Assembly (NCBI RefSeq): GCF_000023125.1
Contig: NC_013037.1
Location: 5,992,501-6,056,500 of the forward strand
Source: Dyadobacter fermentans DSM 18053
GTDB lineage: Bacteria > Bacteroidota > Bacteroidia > Cytophagales > Spirosomataceae
DNA length: 64,000 nt
Direction: 5' to 3'
Position numbers and translations under genes: made by a program. This document shows positions 34,838 through 45,559 of the stretch, piece by piece. The notes under the pieces are model-generated. The model was not told the origin of the DNA. It did no database searches and saw only the letters and a program-made list of their open reading frames with translations. Numbering within the stretch: position 1 is the first letter of the stretch; every line of letters begins with the position of its first letter.

Positions 34838-35731
34838 ATGAAATTGAAACAATTCTGCATTTGCTTCCTGTATGCGGCATTTGCAGTGGTGTTGAGTGCG
34901 CATGTCGCGGCTGCGCAGTCCTCGAAAAAAAGTAAGAAAGCGTCGGGTAATGCGCCGCTCGTCGTGTTTGTGACCGGCGACCATGAGTACAGCGGCGAAG
35001 AAACACTTCCCATCGTGGCTGCCGAGCTGGAAAAGAATTACGGCATGCGCACAATCGTCCTCAAAGCATATCCCGATCACAACAGCGAAAAGAATATTCC
35101 GGGCCTGGAAGCGTTGAAGGACGCCGATCTGGCCGTTTTTTACCTCCGCTGGCGACAGTTGCCGCCGGATCAGCTGGCGCATATCGAGGCCTATCTCAAA
35201 ACCGGTAAGCCGGTGATGGGTTTCCGCACGACGACGCACGCATTTAATTTCCCGAAAGGACATGAGAGTGAGAAATGGAATGCTTTCGGCGAGTTTGCAT
35301 TGAATTCCCCTCCGGGATGGGGCGGCGCTGCCAAGCACACGCATTATGGACATAATAGCAGTACCGACGTGACGGTAATTCCCGAACAAGCCAACAATCC
35401 GATCCTCACCGGCGTGAAAGGCCCCTTCCACGCACGCTCGTGGCTCTACCGCGTGCTGCCCGATTATCCTACCAAAGGTTCCACATGGCTGCTGATGGGT
35501 AAGGCAGTGAATCCCGACAAGGCGGCGATCGACAACCCGGTGGCCTGGACAGGCACCAATTCTTTCGGAGGAAAGGTTTTCATGACTACCCTCGGCCACC
35601 CCGACGATTTCCGCGAGGAGCCGTTCCAGCGACTGGTGATCAATGCGATCCATGACGAGCTGGGGCTGAAAATCCCGAAAGAATGGAAGGGCAAAATGGA
35701 TATTCAGGTCCCTTACCGCGAAGCCAAATAA
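34838..35731 (+). CDS. secreted ThuA-like domain protein
   Basis: A 297-residue protein with a signal peptide (FCICFLYAAFAVVLSAHVAA, cleavage near AAAQ). The mature part is a ThuA / class I glutamine-amidotransferase-like fold: PLVVFVTGDHEYSGEETLPI, then DLAVFYLRWRQLPPDQLAHI, GKPVMGFRTTTHAFNF and the C-terminal GKVFMTTLGHPDDFREEPFQ. ThuA proteins are tied to trehalose and other sugar use, but their reaction is not established. The ATG at 34838 is chosen because it gives a standard signal. It is 44 bases upstream of the large haem dehydrogenase, with which it is commonly paired. Confidence 0.9.
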   Translation: MKLKQFCICFLYAAFAVVLSAHVAAAQSSKKSKKASGNAPLVVFVTGDHEYSGEETLPIVAAELEKNYGMRTIVLKAYPDHNSEKNIPGLEALKDADLAVFYLRWRQLPPDQLAHIEAYLKTGKPVMGFRTTTHAFNFPKGHESEKWNAFGEFALNSPPGWGGAAKHTHYGHNSSTDVTVIPEQANNPILTGVKGPFHARSWLYRVLPDYPTKGSTWLLMGKAVNPDKAAIDNPVAWTGTNSFGGKVFMTTLGHPDDFREEPFQRLVINAIHDELGLKIPKEWKGKMDIQVPYREAK

Positions 35732-35775
35732 CTTTTACATAACGCTACCTAAAACCCAATCTAAAACCTTTTCAA

Positions 35776-38700
35776 ATGTCTAAACCCAAAAAAATCAGCG
35801 TTTATTCATCGCTTATTGCATTTGGACTGGCAGTCATTGCATTCAGCGCATTCCGCCTGAACCAGCCGGCGCCGGTCAAGATCGGCAAGGGTACGCATAT
35901 TTCCCTCATCGGCAACAACCTCGGGTCGCGGATGATGAATTACGACAACTTCGAAACAGAGTTGTACATGCGCTACCCCGACGACAACCTCATTATCCGC
36001 AACATGTGCGACGGCGGCGACACGCCCGGCTTCCGCCCGCACGCGAGTCGCAACACGCCCTGGGCGTTCCCGGGCGCGGAGAAGTTCCAGACAGAGCTGG
36101 CCAACCCTTCTCAAAGCGAAGGCCACCTCGAAACGCCCGACCAATGGCTTGCCCGCCTGAAAACTGACGTGATTATTTCTTTTTTCGGGTATAATGAGTC
36201 ATTTGAAGGCAAAGCGGGACTGGCCAACTACAAAGCCGAGCTCGACGCATTCATTAAATGGACATTGCAGCAGAAATATAATGGCACCTCGGCGCCGCAG
36301 TTGGTGATCGTTTCGCCCATCGCATTTGAAGATCTTTCTGCTAAATATGACCTGCCGAATGGTAAAAAGGAGAATGAAAACCTGCTTTTGTATACCAAAG
36401 CCATGAAGGAAGTGGCGGATCAGAATAAAGTTCTGTTTGTGGATGCATTTGCCCCTTCGCAAAAGTGGTATGCCGAAAGCAAGGAAGACCTGACGATCGA
36501 CGGCTCGCAGCTGAATGCGGAAGGTTATAAAAAACTGGGCGTATTGCTTGCCGACAAAATCTTCGGAAAGGCGTCGGTAAAAGGTAAAAACCGGGAACTG
36601 GTGCACGCTGCCGTGGACGAAAAGAACTGGATGTGGCATAACGACTTCAAAATCCCGAACGGCGTGCACGTATATGGCCGCCGCTACAATCCATTCGGTC
36701 CGGACAACTATCCGGCAGAAATCGAGAAAATCCGCCAATTGACCGACATTCGTGACCAGGCGATCTGGCTGGCTGCTTCGAAAGGCGAGAAAACGGACCT
36801 CGCCGCGGCGGATAAGAGTACCCGTACATTGCCGGAGGTTAAAACCAATTTTAACCCCGAAAAGAACGGCAGCCTTACTTATTTGTATGGAAAAGAAGCA
36901 TTGGCAAAACTGAAAGTGCCGGATGGTTATAAGATCGAGCTTTTCGCTTCGGAAGAGGAATTTCCGGATCTGGCTAAACCAATGCAGATGTCGTTCGATA
37001 ACAAAGGCCGCCTTTGGGTAGCTACAATGCCGAGCTATCCGCATTACAAGCCGGGCGATTCGAAACCGAACGATAAGATCATCATTTTCGAAGATACCAA
37101 TAACGACGGCAAGGCCGACAAGCAAACCGTTTTCGCCGATGGCCTGCATTTACCATTGGGTTTTGAAATCGCCAAAGAGGGCGTTTACGTTTCGCAGGGC
37201 ACCAACTTCAAATTGCTGATCGATTCGAATGGCGATGGCAAGGCCGATAAAGAGGAAATCCTGCTGAGCGGATTCGACGATCACGACACGCACCACAATA
37301 GCCACGCATTTACAGTGGACCCGTCGGGTGCCATCTATTCCGGCGAGGGCGTATTTTTGCATACCAATATTGAAACCTCGTATGGTCCCGTACGTGCGAC
37401 GAACGGCGGTTTCTACCGCTACGCACCGCAGCTGAAAAAACTGGAACGCACCGCACAGCTGTCGATCCCGAACCCCTGGGGAATTGCATTCGACGATTGG
37501 GGACAGCCCTTCTTTGCCGAAACGTCGAGCCCGGACGTGCGCTGGATGCTGCCTGGTTCGGTATTGCCGCGTTATGGCGAGGCTACCCACAAATCGGTGC
37601 AGCTCGTGGAAGACAAGCACCGTGTTCGCCCGACTTCCGGACTGGAATTCGTGTCAAGCCGGCATTTCCCGGATGAGCTGCAAGGCGACTTTTTGATTAA
37701 CAACACCATCGGATTCCTCGGAACGAAGGAGCACACACTCACCGACGACGGAACCGGCTATAAGAGCCGCCATCGCCAGGACCTGGTCGTGAGCGACGAT
37801 CGCAACTTCCGCCCCGTGGACATGGAATTTGCGCCGGATGGCTCATTGTACGTGATCGACTGGCATAATATCCTCATCGGGCACATGCAGCACAACGCCC
37901 GCGACCCGCTGCGCGACCACTCACACGGCCGCGTTTACCGGATTACGTATCCGTCGCGCCCGCTGGTAACGCCGGCGAAAATCGACGGCGCGAGCATTGA
38001 ACAACTGCTCGATAACCTCAAATTACCCGAGTACCGCACACGCTACCGCACACGCCGCGAGCTGCGCGGCCGCGATGCCTCACAGGTGCTGTCCAAACTC
38101 AATACCTGGGTGGCCGGCCTGGACAAGAACGACCCGCGTTACGAACACCATTTGCTGGAAGGCTTGTGGGTAAGCTGGGGGATGAACAAGGTGGACCAAA
38201 AGCTGTTGAAGCAGGTATTGAATGCCAAAGATTACCATGCCCGCGCGGCTGCGGTGCAGGTGGTGCGCTATACCGGCCATCAGGTGCCCGACCAGGCTGA
38301 TTTGCTGATGCAGGCGGCGCGAGACGAGAATAGCCGCGTGCGGTTAATGGCCATTGTAGCGGCGTCTTGGATCGGTAAGGAAAAAGGCCTGCCGATTTTG
38401 GCCGAAGCCCAGAAAAAGCCACTCGACGACTGGATGATCCACGCGCACGAAGCTGCTGTGGCGCATTTGAAAGGCGAAAATGTGAAGAAAACGAAGCAAA
38501 ATGTAGTTGCCACGAACCTGAAAGGGAACGACCTGATCCTGTTTAACCAGGGGCGGCAGATTTACGCGAAAGAAGGCTACTGCGGCACCTGCCATCAGCC
38601 CGACGGCAAGGGGCTCGAAGCCTCCGGTTTCCCTCCGCTTTCGGGGCCGTGGGTGACGGGCAGCGACGAGCGCCTGATCAAGATCGCGTTGAACGGCTTG

Positions 38701-38943
38701 CTTGGGCCAATCGAAGTGAATGGCAAGAAGTATCCCGGCCAGGTGCCGATGACGCCGTTCGCGGGCTTGCTGAACGACACTGAAGTGGCCGCGGTGCTGA
38801 CTTATGTGCGTAATTCGTTCGGAAATAAAGGCGCGGCGATCCCGCCTGAAAAGGTAAAACAGGTGCGTGCCGCCACCGAAAGCAAGAAAGACTTCTATTC
38901 GCCCGAACAGCTTTTAAAAGAGCATCCTATCGAAAAAATGTAG
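35776..38943 (+). CDS. SGNH-like, PVC-type haem-binding dehydrogenase with HEAT repeats and cytochrome c
   Basis: A 1055-residue exported protein with an N-terminal hydrophobic signal or anchor (residues 9-27). Residues 30-280 form an SGNH/GDSL-like domain, but the motif positions are altered. ISLIGNNLGSRM occupies the nucleophile block without the GDS serine, block III reads FFGYNESF, and the last block is DGSQLNAEGY with Gln where His is expected. Residues 370-740 form the membrane-bound-dehydrogenase beta-propeller (GYKIELFASEEEFPDLAKPM, DWHNILIGHMQHNARDPLRD). HEAT-like helices follow (about 750-905). A cytochrome c closes the protein, with C936-G-T-C939-H940 and the ligand region VPMTPFAGLL. 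It probably oxidises a sugar in the periplasm and passes electrons to its haem. The substrate is unknown. Confidence 0.9.
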   Translation: MSKPKKISVYSSLIAFGLAVIAFSAFRLNQPAPVKIGKGTHISLIGNNLGSRMMNYDNFETELYMRYPDDNLIIRNMCDGGDTPGFRPHASRNTPWAFPGAEKFQTELANPSQSEGHLETPDQWLARLKTDVIISFFGYNESFEGKAGLANYKAELDAFIKWTLQQKYNGTSAPQLVIVSPIAFEDLSAKYDLPNGKKENENLLLYTKAMKEVADQNKVLFVDAFAPSQKWYAESKEDLTIDGSQLNAEGYKKLGVLLADKIFGKASVKGKNRELVHAAVDEKNWMWHNDFKIPNGVHVYGRRYNPFGPDNYPAEIEKIRQLTDIRDQAIWLAASKGEKTDLAAADKSTRTLPEVKTNFNPEKNGSLTYLYGKEALAKLKVPDGYKIELFASEEEFPDLAKPMQMSFDNKGRLWVATMPSYPHYKPGDSKPNDKIIIFEDTNNDGKADKQTVFADGLHLPLGFEIAKEGVYVSQGTNFKLLIDSNGDGKADKEEILLSGFDDHDTHHNSHAFTVDPSGAIYSGEGVFLHTNIETSYGPVRATNGGFYRYAPQLKKLERTAQLSIPNPWGIAFDDWGQPFFAETSSPDVRWMLPGSVLPRYGEATHKSVQLVEDKHRVRPTSGLEFVSSRHFPDELQGDFLINNTIGFLGTKEHTLTDDGTGYKSRHRQDLVVSDDRNFRPVDMEFAPDGSLYVIDWHNILIGHMQHNARDPLRDHSHGRVYRITYPSRPLVTPAKIDGASIEQLLDNLKLPEYRTRYRTRRELRGRDASQVLSKLNTWVAGLDKNDPRYEHHLLEGLWVSWGMNKVDQKLLKQVLNAKDYHARAAAVQVVRYTGHQVPDQADLLMQAARDENSRVRLMAIVAASWIGKEKGLPILAEAQKKPLDDWMIHAHEAAVAHLKGENVKKTKQNVVATNLKGNDLILFNQGRQIYAKEGYCGTCHQPDGKGLEASGFPPLSGPWVTGSDERLIKIALNGLLGPIEVNGKKYPGQVPMTPFAGLLNDTEVAAVLTYVRNSFGNKGAAIPPEKVKQVRAATESKKDFYSPEQLLKEHPIEKM

Positions 38944-38971
38944 GGAGAAGCTACTATAAACATTTGACGAC

Positions 38972-39004
38972 ACAAAGAGCGGAAGTTTTTCTTCCGCTCT
39001 TTGT
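38972..39004. terminator. strong bidirectional terminator
   Basis: A perfect 14-base stem (ACAAAGAGCGGAAG with CTTCCGCTCTTTGT) around a TTTTT loop, followed by ATTTTGG, 28 bases after the dehydrogenase stop. Confidence 0.9.
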
Positions 39005-39140
39005 ATTTTGGACAATTAGTTCGTCGTTATTCGGTCACTAAATAATTACAAACTAGATGTAGATTAACGACGATAAACGTTTAGTTTTGTTTACCGACCA
39101 GCCGAATCTATCACGTTACTATAAGTCTCAGTCACACGTC

Positions 39141-40835
39141 ATGCTTCGATTTTTACCAATTGTTGCCATTTGTGCCGTTAGCCTGTTGTTTTTCCTTTAT
39201 AATTACCACTTCTCCGTCGAATTTCCGTTTCAGGACGACTTTCTCTTTATCCAGTTTATCGATGCGGTTTCGGCCGATAATGCCGGGTTCACTGATGTGG
39301 TCAGGGAGATGTTCCGCACATTCAACGACCACAAAGCGGTAGTTCCGCGGTTTATTTCCCTGCTCGACTATGAGCTTACCGGGCGCTTGCATTTGCGCTT
39401 CTACATCGTGCTCGTATCGATCAACCTGATCTATATTTTTTATTTTTTATACCTCAATTTCCGCAAGGCAAACCTGCCGCTTTACTATTTCATTCCTGTC
39501 CCGTTCCTGTTTTTCCACCCGCTGTACCACGACGTTTCCGGCTGGGCGCTCACGGGAATGCAGCATTCTTATCTTACCGCATTCACGGTGACGGCCATCA
39601 CGCTGGTGTCGCGGGGCACGAAGCCGGCGTTCTATTTGGCGATGGTGTGCTGTTTTCTGGCCACTTTTACGCATGGAAACGGGATATTGTCGTTCCCGGC
39701 GATCATTTTTTTCTTTTTATGCCAAAAGAACTTCCGAAGCGCGGTCCTGACGGGCGTTTTTATGATCATCTGTCTGGTGATTTATCTGGCGGGCTATGAA
39801 TCGGGGCAAGCGGTTAATTTGCCCAAAAGTGCGGGGTTATTCTTCTCTTCGTTGTTTGGGTTTGTGGGTTCGGCGATGTCGCTTTGGGGCGATGCCGAAT
39901 TGTGGTCGGCTTTGTGGGGCCTGGTGATCGTGGTGGGCATGCTGCTGGTGACGATACGCGTCGCGGCGGTGTATTGGAATAAGCCGGTGCGCGTGAAGCC
40001 CGGAACGATCGAATTGCTCACGCTTTTTGCATTCATTTTCATTTCGAGCACGGTCATCGCCGTTTTCAGGTCTTGGGCCGGCACCACTATTGCGAGCCGT
40101 TTTCAGCTTTACGCCTCGCTTTCGACCTGCATCTTCTACATTTTCCTGCTATTTTACACCGATTTTTTCAAAAAGAAATGGGTGTTCACCTGCGCGCTGG
40201 CCCTGAGCGTGTTTTACTGGGCCTACTCGCATTACCGGTTCACGGGCATTGTCGCGTCGAAGAAAACGACCTACCTGGCCGATATTTATAACTGGCGCAA
40301 CAACCGGAGCATGTTCTCCGTCGAGCGATCCATTGTCGAATACGGCGCGTTTTACCTGGTGCCTGGTTACCAAAAGGGCTATTTCTGGCTGCCGGAGGCG
40401 GTGGTGGAGAAAAAGGAGCTGGAAGCAATGTTCGCCGAAGGGAAACCGACGGTCGACAAAGGTATCTATGTCGAAACGTGGGACATCCATCGGGTGGTGC
40501 GGGACGGCGTGGATGATTTGACTTACTACTTTGTGTCGAGCAATGTGTCCCCGCCGCGGAAGCGCTTGCTGGATGACCGTTTCCTGGTGATGAAGAATGC
40601 CAATACCGGCCTTATTTACCTCATTAATGCGAATCCCAAAGTGGAGGCGCGCAAAAACATCATCACCGAGGGGCATTACTACAAGCCGGGCTTCAATACG
40701 CTGCTGCGGGAAAACGACCTCGATGCGGGCAACTACCAGCTGGCGATCCTGGATGTTTCCGGCTCGGGCGACAAATCTTTTTACCCGCTCGGCAGAATGC
40801 TCGTCGCCACGGGTGATGCCTATATGCTGAAATAA
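39141..40835 (+). CDS. multi-pass membrane protein, GT-C-like, unknown function
   Basis: A 564-residue protein from MLRFLPIVAICAVSLL; a TTG start 54 bases upstream adds a polar leader and is not needed. It has about ten transmembrane helices in the first 380 residues, then a soluble domain of about 170 residues. The first external loop FPFQDDFLFIQFID carries an acidic pair like the DD or DxD of GT-C glycosyltransferases, and FNDHKAVVPRFISLLDYELT resembles loops of related membrane transferases. No nucleotide-sugar motif is seen, as expected for polyprenyl-donor enzymes. It could add or flip a surface sugar; this is inference. It stands alone after a strong terminator. Confidence 0.75.
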   Translation: MLRFLPIVAICAVSLLFFLYNYHFSVEFPFQDDFLFIQFIDAVSADNAGFTDVVREMFRTFNDHKAVVPRFISLLDYELTGRLHLRFYIVLVSINLIYIFYFLYLNFRKANLPLYYFIPVPFLFFHPLYHDVSGWALTGMQHSYLTAFTVTAITLVSRGTKPAFYLAMVCCFLATFTHGNGILSFPAIIFFFLCQKNFRSAVLTGVFMIICLVIYLAGYESGQAVNLPKSAGLFFSSLFGFVGSAMSLWGDAELWSALWGLVIVVGMLLVTIRVAAVYWNKPVRVKPGTIELLTLFAFIFISSTVIAVFRSWAGTTIASRFQLYASLSTCIFYIFLLFYTDFFKKKWVFTCALALSVFYWAYSHYRFTGIVASKKTTYLADIYNWRNNRSMFSVERSIVEYGAFYLVPGYQKGYFWLPEAVVEKKELEAMFAEGKPTVDKGIYVETWDIHRVVRDGVDDLTYYFVSSNVSPPRKRLLDDRFLVMKNANTGLIYLINANPKVEARKNIITEGHYYKPGFNTLLRENDLDAGNYQLAILDVSGSGDKSFYPLGRMLVATGDAYMLK

Positions 40836-40992
40836 CGCCCGCACCGTTCGTACATTCATTTGCTGCACCTGATAATGGATAATGCTGCGATTCCGGCATT
40901 ATCGGTCAACATAGAAATATCATATTTCTGTCTGGTATGCGCTCACGCCGTTGTTCGCTTCCGAAGGCGCGCGGAATGGCACTTTTGCGATG

Positions 40993-41031
40993 GGTTTTAC
41001 TAGGTAAAACCATAAAAAATTCGTATCTTTA
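40993..41031 (+). promoter_or_regulatory. gyrB upstream palindrome and -7-like box
   Basis: GGTTTTAC (40993-41000) and GTAAAACC (41004-41011) form a perfect 8-base inverted repeat with a TAG centre. Thirteen bases on, TATCTTTA (41024-41031) is a near match to TAnnTTTG, 54 bases before the gyrB ATG. The palindrome lies where a -33-region operator would be. Confidence 0.45.
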
Positions 41032-41052
41032 CGTGCTTAAAAAGCCAGATAA

Positions 41053-43041
<1,989 letters not shown>

Positions 43042-43067
43042 CCATTAGTATTTACCGTAAAATATGG

Positions 43068-43107
43068 AACGGATGGCTGTCAGATACAGTCATCCGTTTC
43101 TTTTTTT
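43068..43107 (+). terminator. gyrB terminator
   Basis: AACGGATG pairs with CATCCGTT, with CTGT/ACAG inside, followed by TCTTTTTTT. It starts 26 bases after the gyrB stop. Confidence 0.92.
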
Positions 43108-43213
43108 GGAACGAAAATTTAACACAAAGTTCATCGGCCCGAAAACAATAGATTGTTTAGATTCGTTGAATTTTTATTGCCATCCTGATACACCTTTTTA
43201 ATAGCATACCGTT

Positions 43214-45556
43214 ATGTCCGGCTCATCCGACAATATATACAACGAAAAACGAAGTAAGCTGACCAATTTGTTCGCACTGTTCAAAAGCCCGAAGGAACCG
43301 GCTGCGGCAGACGACGGCAAGGCTATCAGTTCGTCGTCGGAAAAGGCTACCACCCAAATGCAGCAAAGCGACCTGATCAGCAGGGACCTGAGCTGGATGA
43401 AGTTCAACGACCGCGTGCTCGACCAGGCGACCAACGAAGAGCGTAACTTGTTCGACCGCCTGAAATTCCTCGCCATCACCTCGTCCAACCTCGACGAATT
43501 CTTCACGATACGCGTCGGCAGTCTTTACAATTACCTTGATTTCGGCAAAGAGCGCCTGGATTACTCGGGGCTTCGGGAAATCCCGTTCCGGAAGTTGTTG
43601 ATGAAGGAAGTACACGACTTTGTGCGGCGGCAGAATGAATGCTACAAAGACCAGCTGCTGCCGCTTTTCGCCAGCCACGGGTTCCGCATTGTAGGAATAG
43701 ACGAGATCACGGGCGAAGAACACACTGCGGTAGAAGAATATTTCGATCGCACGGTGTACCCGATGCTCACACCGATGCTCTTCGACTACACGCACGCATT
43801 CCCTGTGCTGCTCGCGAAAGTGCTCATTTTGGGTGTGATTACCCAGGTGAAAGGCACTACCTCCGAGGAAGACAGGAAGCTGTCGTTTGTGCAGTTGCCA
43901 CCGAACCTGCCGCGCTTCTACGTGATCGACCGCGACGATGAGCTGCTGTTTTTGCCCATTGAAAATATAGCCAAGGCATTTATCAACAAGCTCTACCGGA
44001 ATGTCGATATCGTTTCGACGAACCTGTTCCGGATATTGCGTAACGGCGATTTCACACTCGAAGAAAGTGACGACATCGAAGCGGATTTCATCGACGAGAT
44101 CAAGCAGAAGATCAAAAGCCGTCGGCTTGGCAGGGTAGTGCAGGTTTCCATTGAACCCGATGTAAACCCGGATTTGCTGAACCTGATCAAAAAGCGCTGG
44201 GAAATCGACGACCATAATGTGTTCATCACCGACGCGCTGATCGACTATACTGCGCTCTGGGGCATCATCAAGCATCCCGAGTTCAAAGACCAGATCCCGC
44301 CGACCCGCCCGCCGGTGCCCCCGCTGGGCCTCGACCGCGAGCGCATTCCCGATATTTTCGAAACCATGCGCGAAAGGGACATCCTTTTGCACCACCCATA
44401 TAACAACTTCGAACCGGTATTGCAGATGCTCGAACAGGCGGCCGAAGATCCGAAGGTGTTGTCCATCAAGCTCACGATCTATCGCCTCGCCAAAAACTCC
44501 CGCGTGACGGAGGCGCTCCTGCACGCGGCCGAGAATGGCAAGCACGTGGCGGTGTTGTTCGAGGTGAAGGCGCGTTTTGACGAAGAGAATAATATCAAAG
44601 AGGCACAGCGCCTCCAAAAAGCGGGCTGTTTCGTGATTTATGGCATTGGCTTGCTCAAAACGCACACCAAGCTGCTGCTCATCGTCCGCAACGAAGGCAA
44701 CCGGGTGCTGCGGTATGCGCATTTGTCGAGCGGTAACTACAATGAGGACACGTCCCGGTTGTACACCGATACCGGCCTTTTGACATCCAATGAAGAGTAC
44801 ACGCACGATATTTCGGAATTCTTTAACGTCATCACCGGCCACTCGATCCCTTCCGAATACCAGAATCTCATTACCGCCCCGCGTTACATGCGCGCGAAGC
44901 TCATCGAACTGATCCAGCAGGAAGCCGAGAATGCGAAAGCGGGTTTGAAAAGTGGTATTTGTATTAAAATAAACTCCCTGGAAGACCGCGACACCATTTA
45001 TGAGCTGTACAAAGCTTCCGAAGCAGGTGTGCCGATTAAACTGATCGTCCGCGGCATGTGCTGCCTGCGCCCGCAACGCAAAGGTTTGAGCGAAAATATC
45101 ACCGTCCGTTCGCTGGTAGGCGACTTTTTGGAACATTCCCGCATTTTCTACTTCCACCAAAACGGCAACCCGCTCGTGTATGGCGGCAGCGCCGATGCCA
45201 TGGTACGTAGTTTCGACAAACGCATTGAGTCGCTGTTCAAACTGGTGGACCCGCGCGTGCGCCAGGAGGCGATCCATATTTTGTATTACAGCCTGAAAGA
45301 CAATGTGAATGCGTACGAATTGCGGGAGGACGGCAACTATATCAAATGCGAGATCGAGGAAGGAAGCGAACCGCTGAATGTACATCAGGCATTTTACGAC
45401 GTCACGCTCGACCAGGTAATGGCCACGCATTTGTTCGAAGAGGAAGATAACCGGACAGAAACGCTGTCGGAGGAGCAAGCACAAGAAACAAGCGCTACGC
45501 CCGAATCCGATATTTCAGATACTGACGTAGCGCCGCAAACCGAAGCCGGTTTGTAA
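43214..45556 (+). CDS. ppk1: polyphosphate kinase 1
   Basis: A 780-residue enzyme that reversibly makes polyphosphate from ATP. A non-conserved N-terminus of about 55 residues precedes the PPK N-domain (RDLSWMKFNDRVLDQATNEE, LKFLAITSSNLDEFFTIRVG). The middle domain has YPMLTPMLFDYTHAFPVL. The catalytic phospholipase D-like halves show LSIKLTIYRLAKNSRVTEAL and KTHTKLLLIVRNEG. RYAHLSSGNYNEDTSRLYTD contains the His that is phosphorylated. The second half has IKLIVRGMCCLRPQRKGLSE and GSADAMVRSFDKRIESLF. The C-terminal 40 residues are an acidic tail without homology. It ends 3 bases from the convergent murF-alr gene. Confidence 0.96.
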   Translation: MSGSSDNIYNEKRSKLTNLFALFKSPKEPAAADDGKAISSSSEKATTQMQQSDLISRDLSWMKFNDRVLDQATNEERNLFDRLKFLAITSSNLDEFFTIRVGSLYNYLDFGKERLDYSGLREIPFRKLLMKEVHDFVRRQNECYKDQLLPLFASHGFRIVGIDEITGEEHTAVEEYFDRTVYPMLTPMLFDYTHAFPVLLAKVLILGVITQVKGTTSEEDRKLSFVQLPPNLPRFYVIDRDDELLFLPIENIAKAFINKLYRNVDIVSTNLFRILRNGDFTLEESDDIEADFIDEIKQKIKSRRLGRVVQVSIEPDVNPDLLNLIKKRWEIDDHNVFITDALIDYTALWGIIKHPEFKDQIPPTRPPVPPLGLDRERIPDIFETMRERDILLHHPYNNFEPVLQMLEQAAEDPKVLSIKLTIYRLAKNSRVTEALLHAAENGKHVAVLFEVKARFDEENNIKEAQRLQKAGCFVIYGIGLLKTHTKLLLIVRNEGNRVLRYAHLSSGNYNEDTSRLYTDTGLLTSNEEYTHDISEFFNVITGHSIPSEYQNLITAPRYMRAKLIELIQQEAENAKAGLKSGICIKINSLEDRDTIYELYKASEAGVPIKLIVRGMCCLRPQRKGLSENITVRSLVGDFLEHSRIFYFHQNGNPLVYGGSADAMVRSFDKRIESLFKLVDPRVRQEAIHILYYSLKDNVNAYELREDGNYIKCEIEEGSEPLNVHQAFYDVTLDQVMATHLFEEEDNRTETLSEEQAQETSATPESDISDTDVAPQTEAGL

Positions 45557-45559
45557 GGA

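Noticed and set aside
43223..45484. 753-codon open frame antisense to ppk1
   Set aside because: It mirrors the ppk1 codons, has no recognisable domain, and its composition (rich in His, Val, Arg, Gln) is typical of the shadow of a GC-rich gene.
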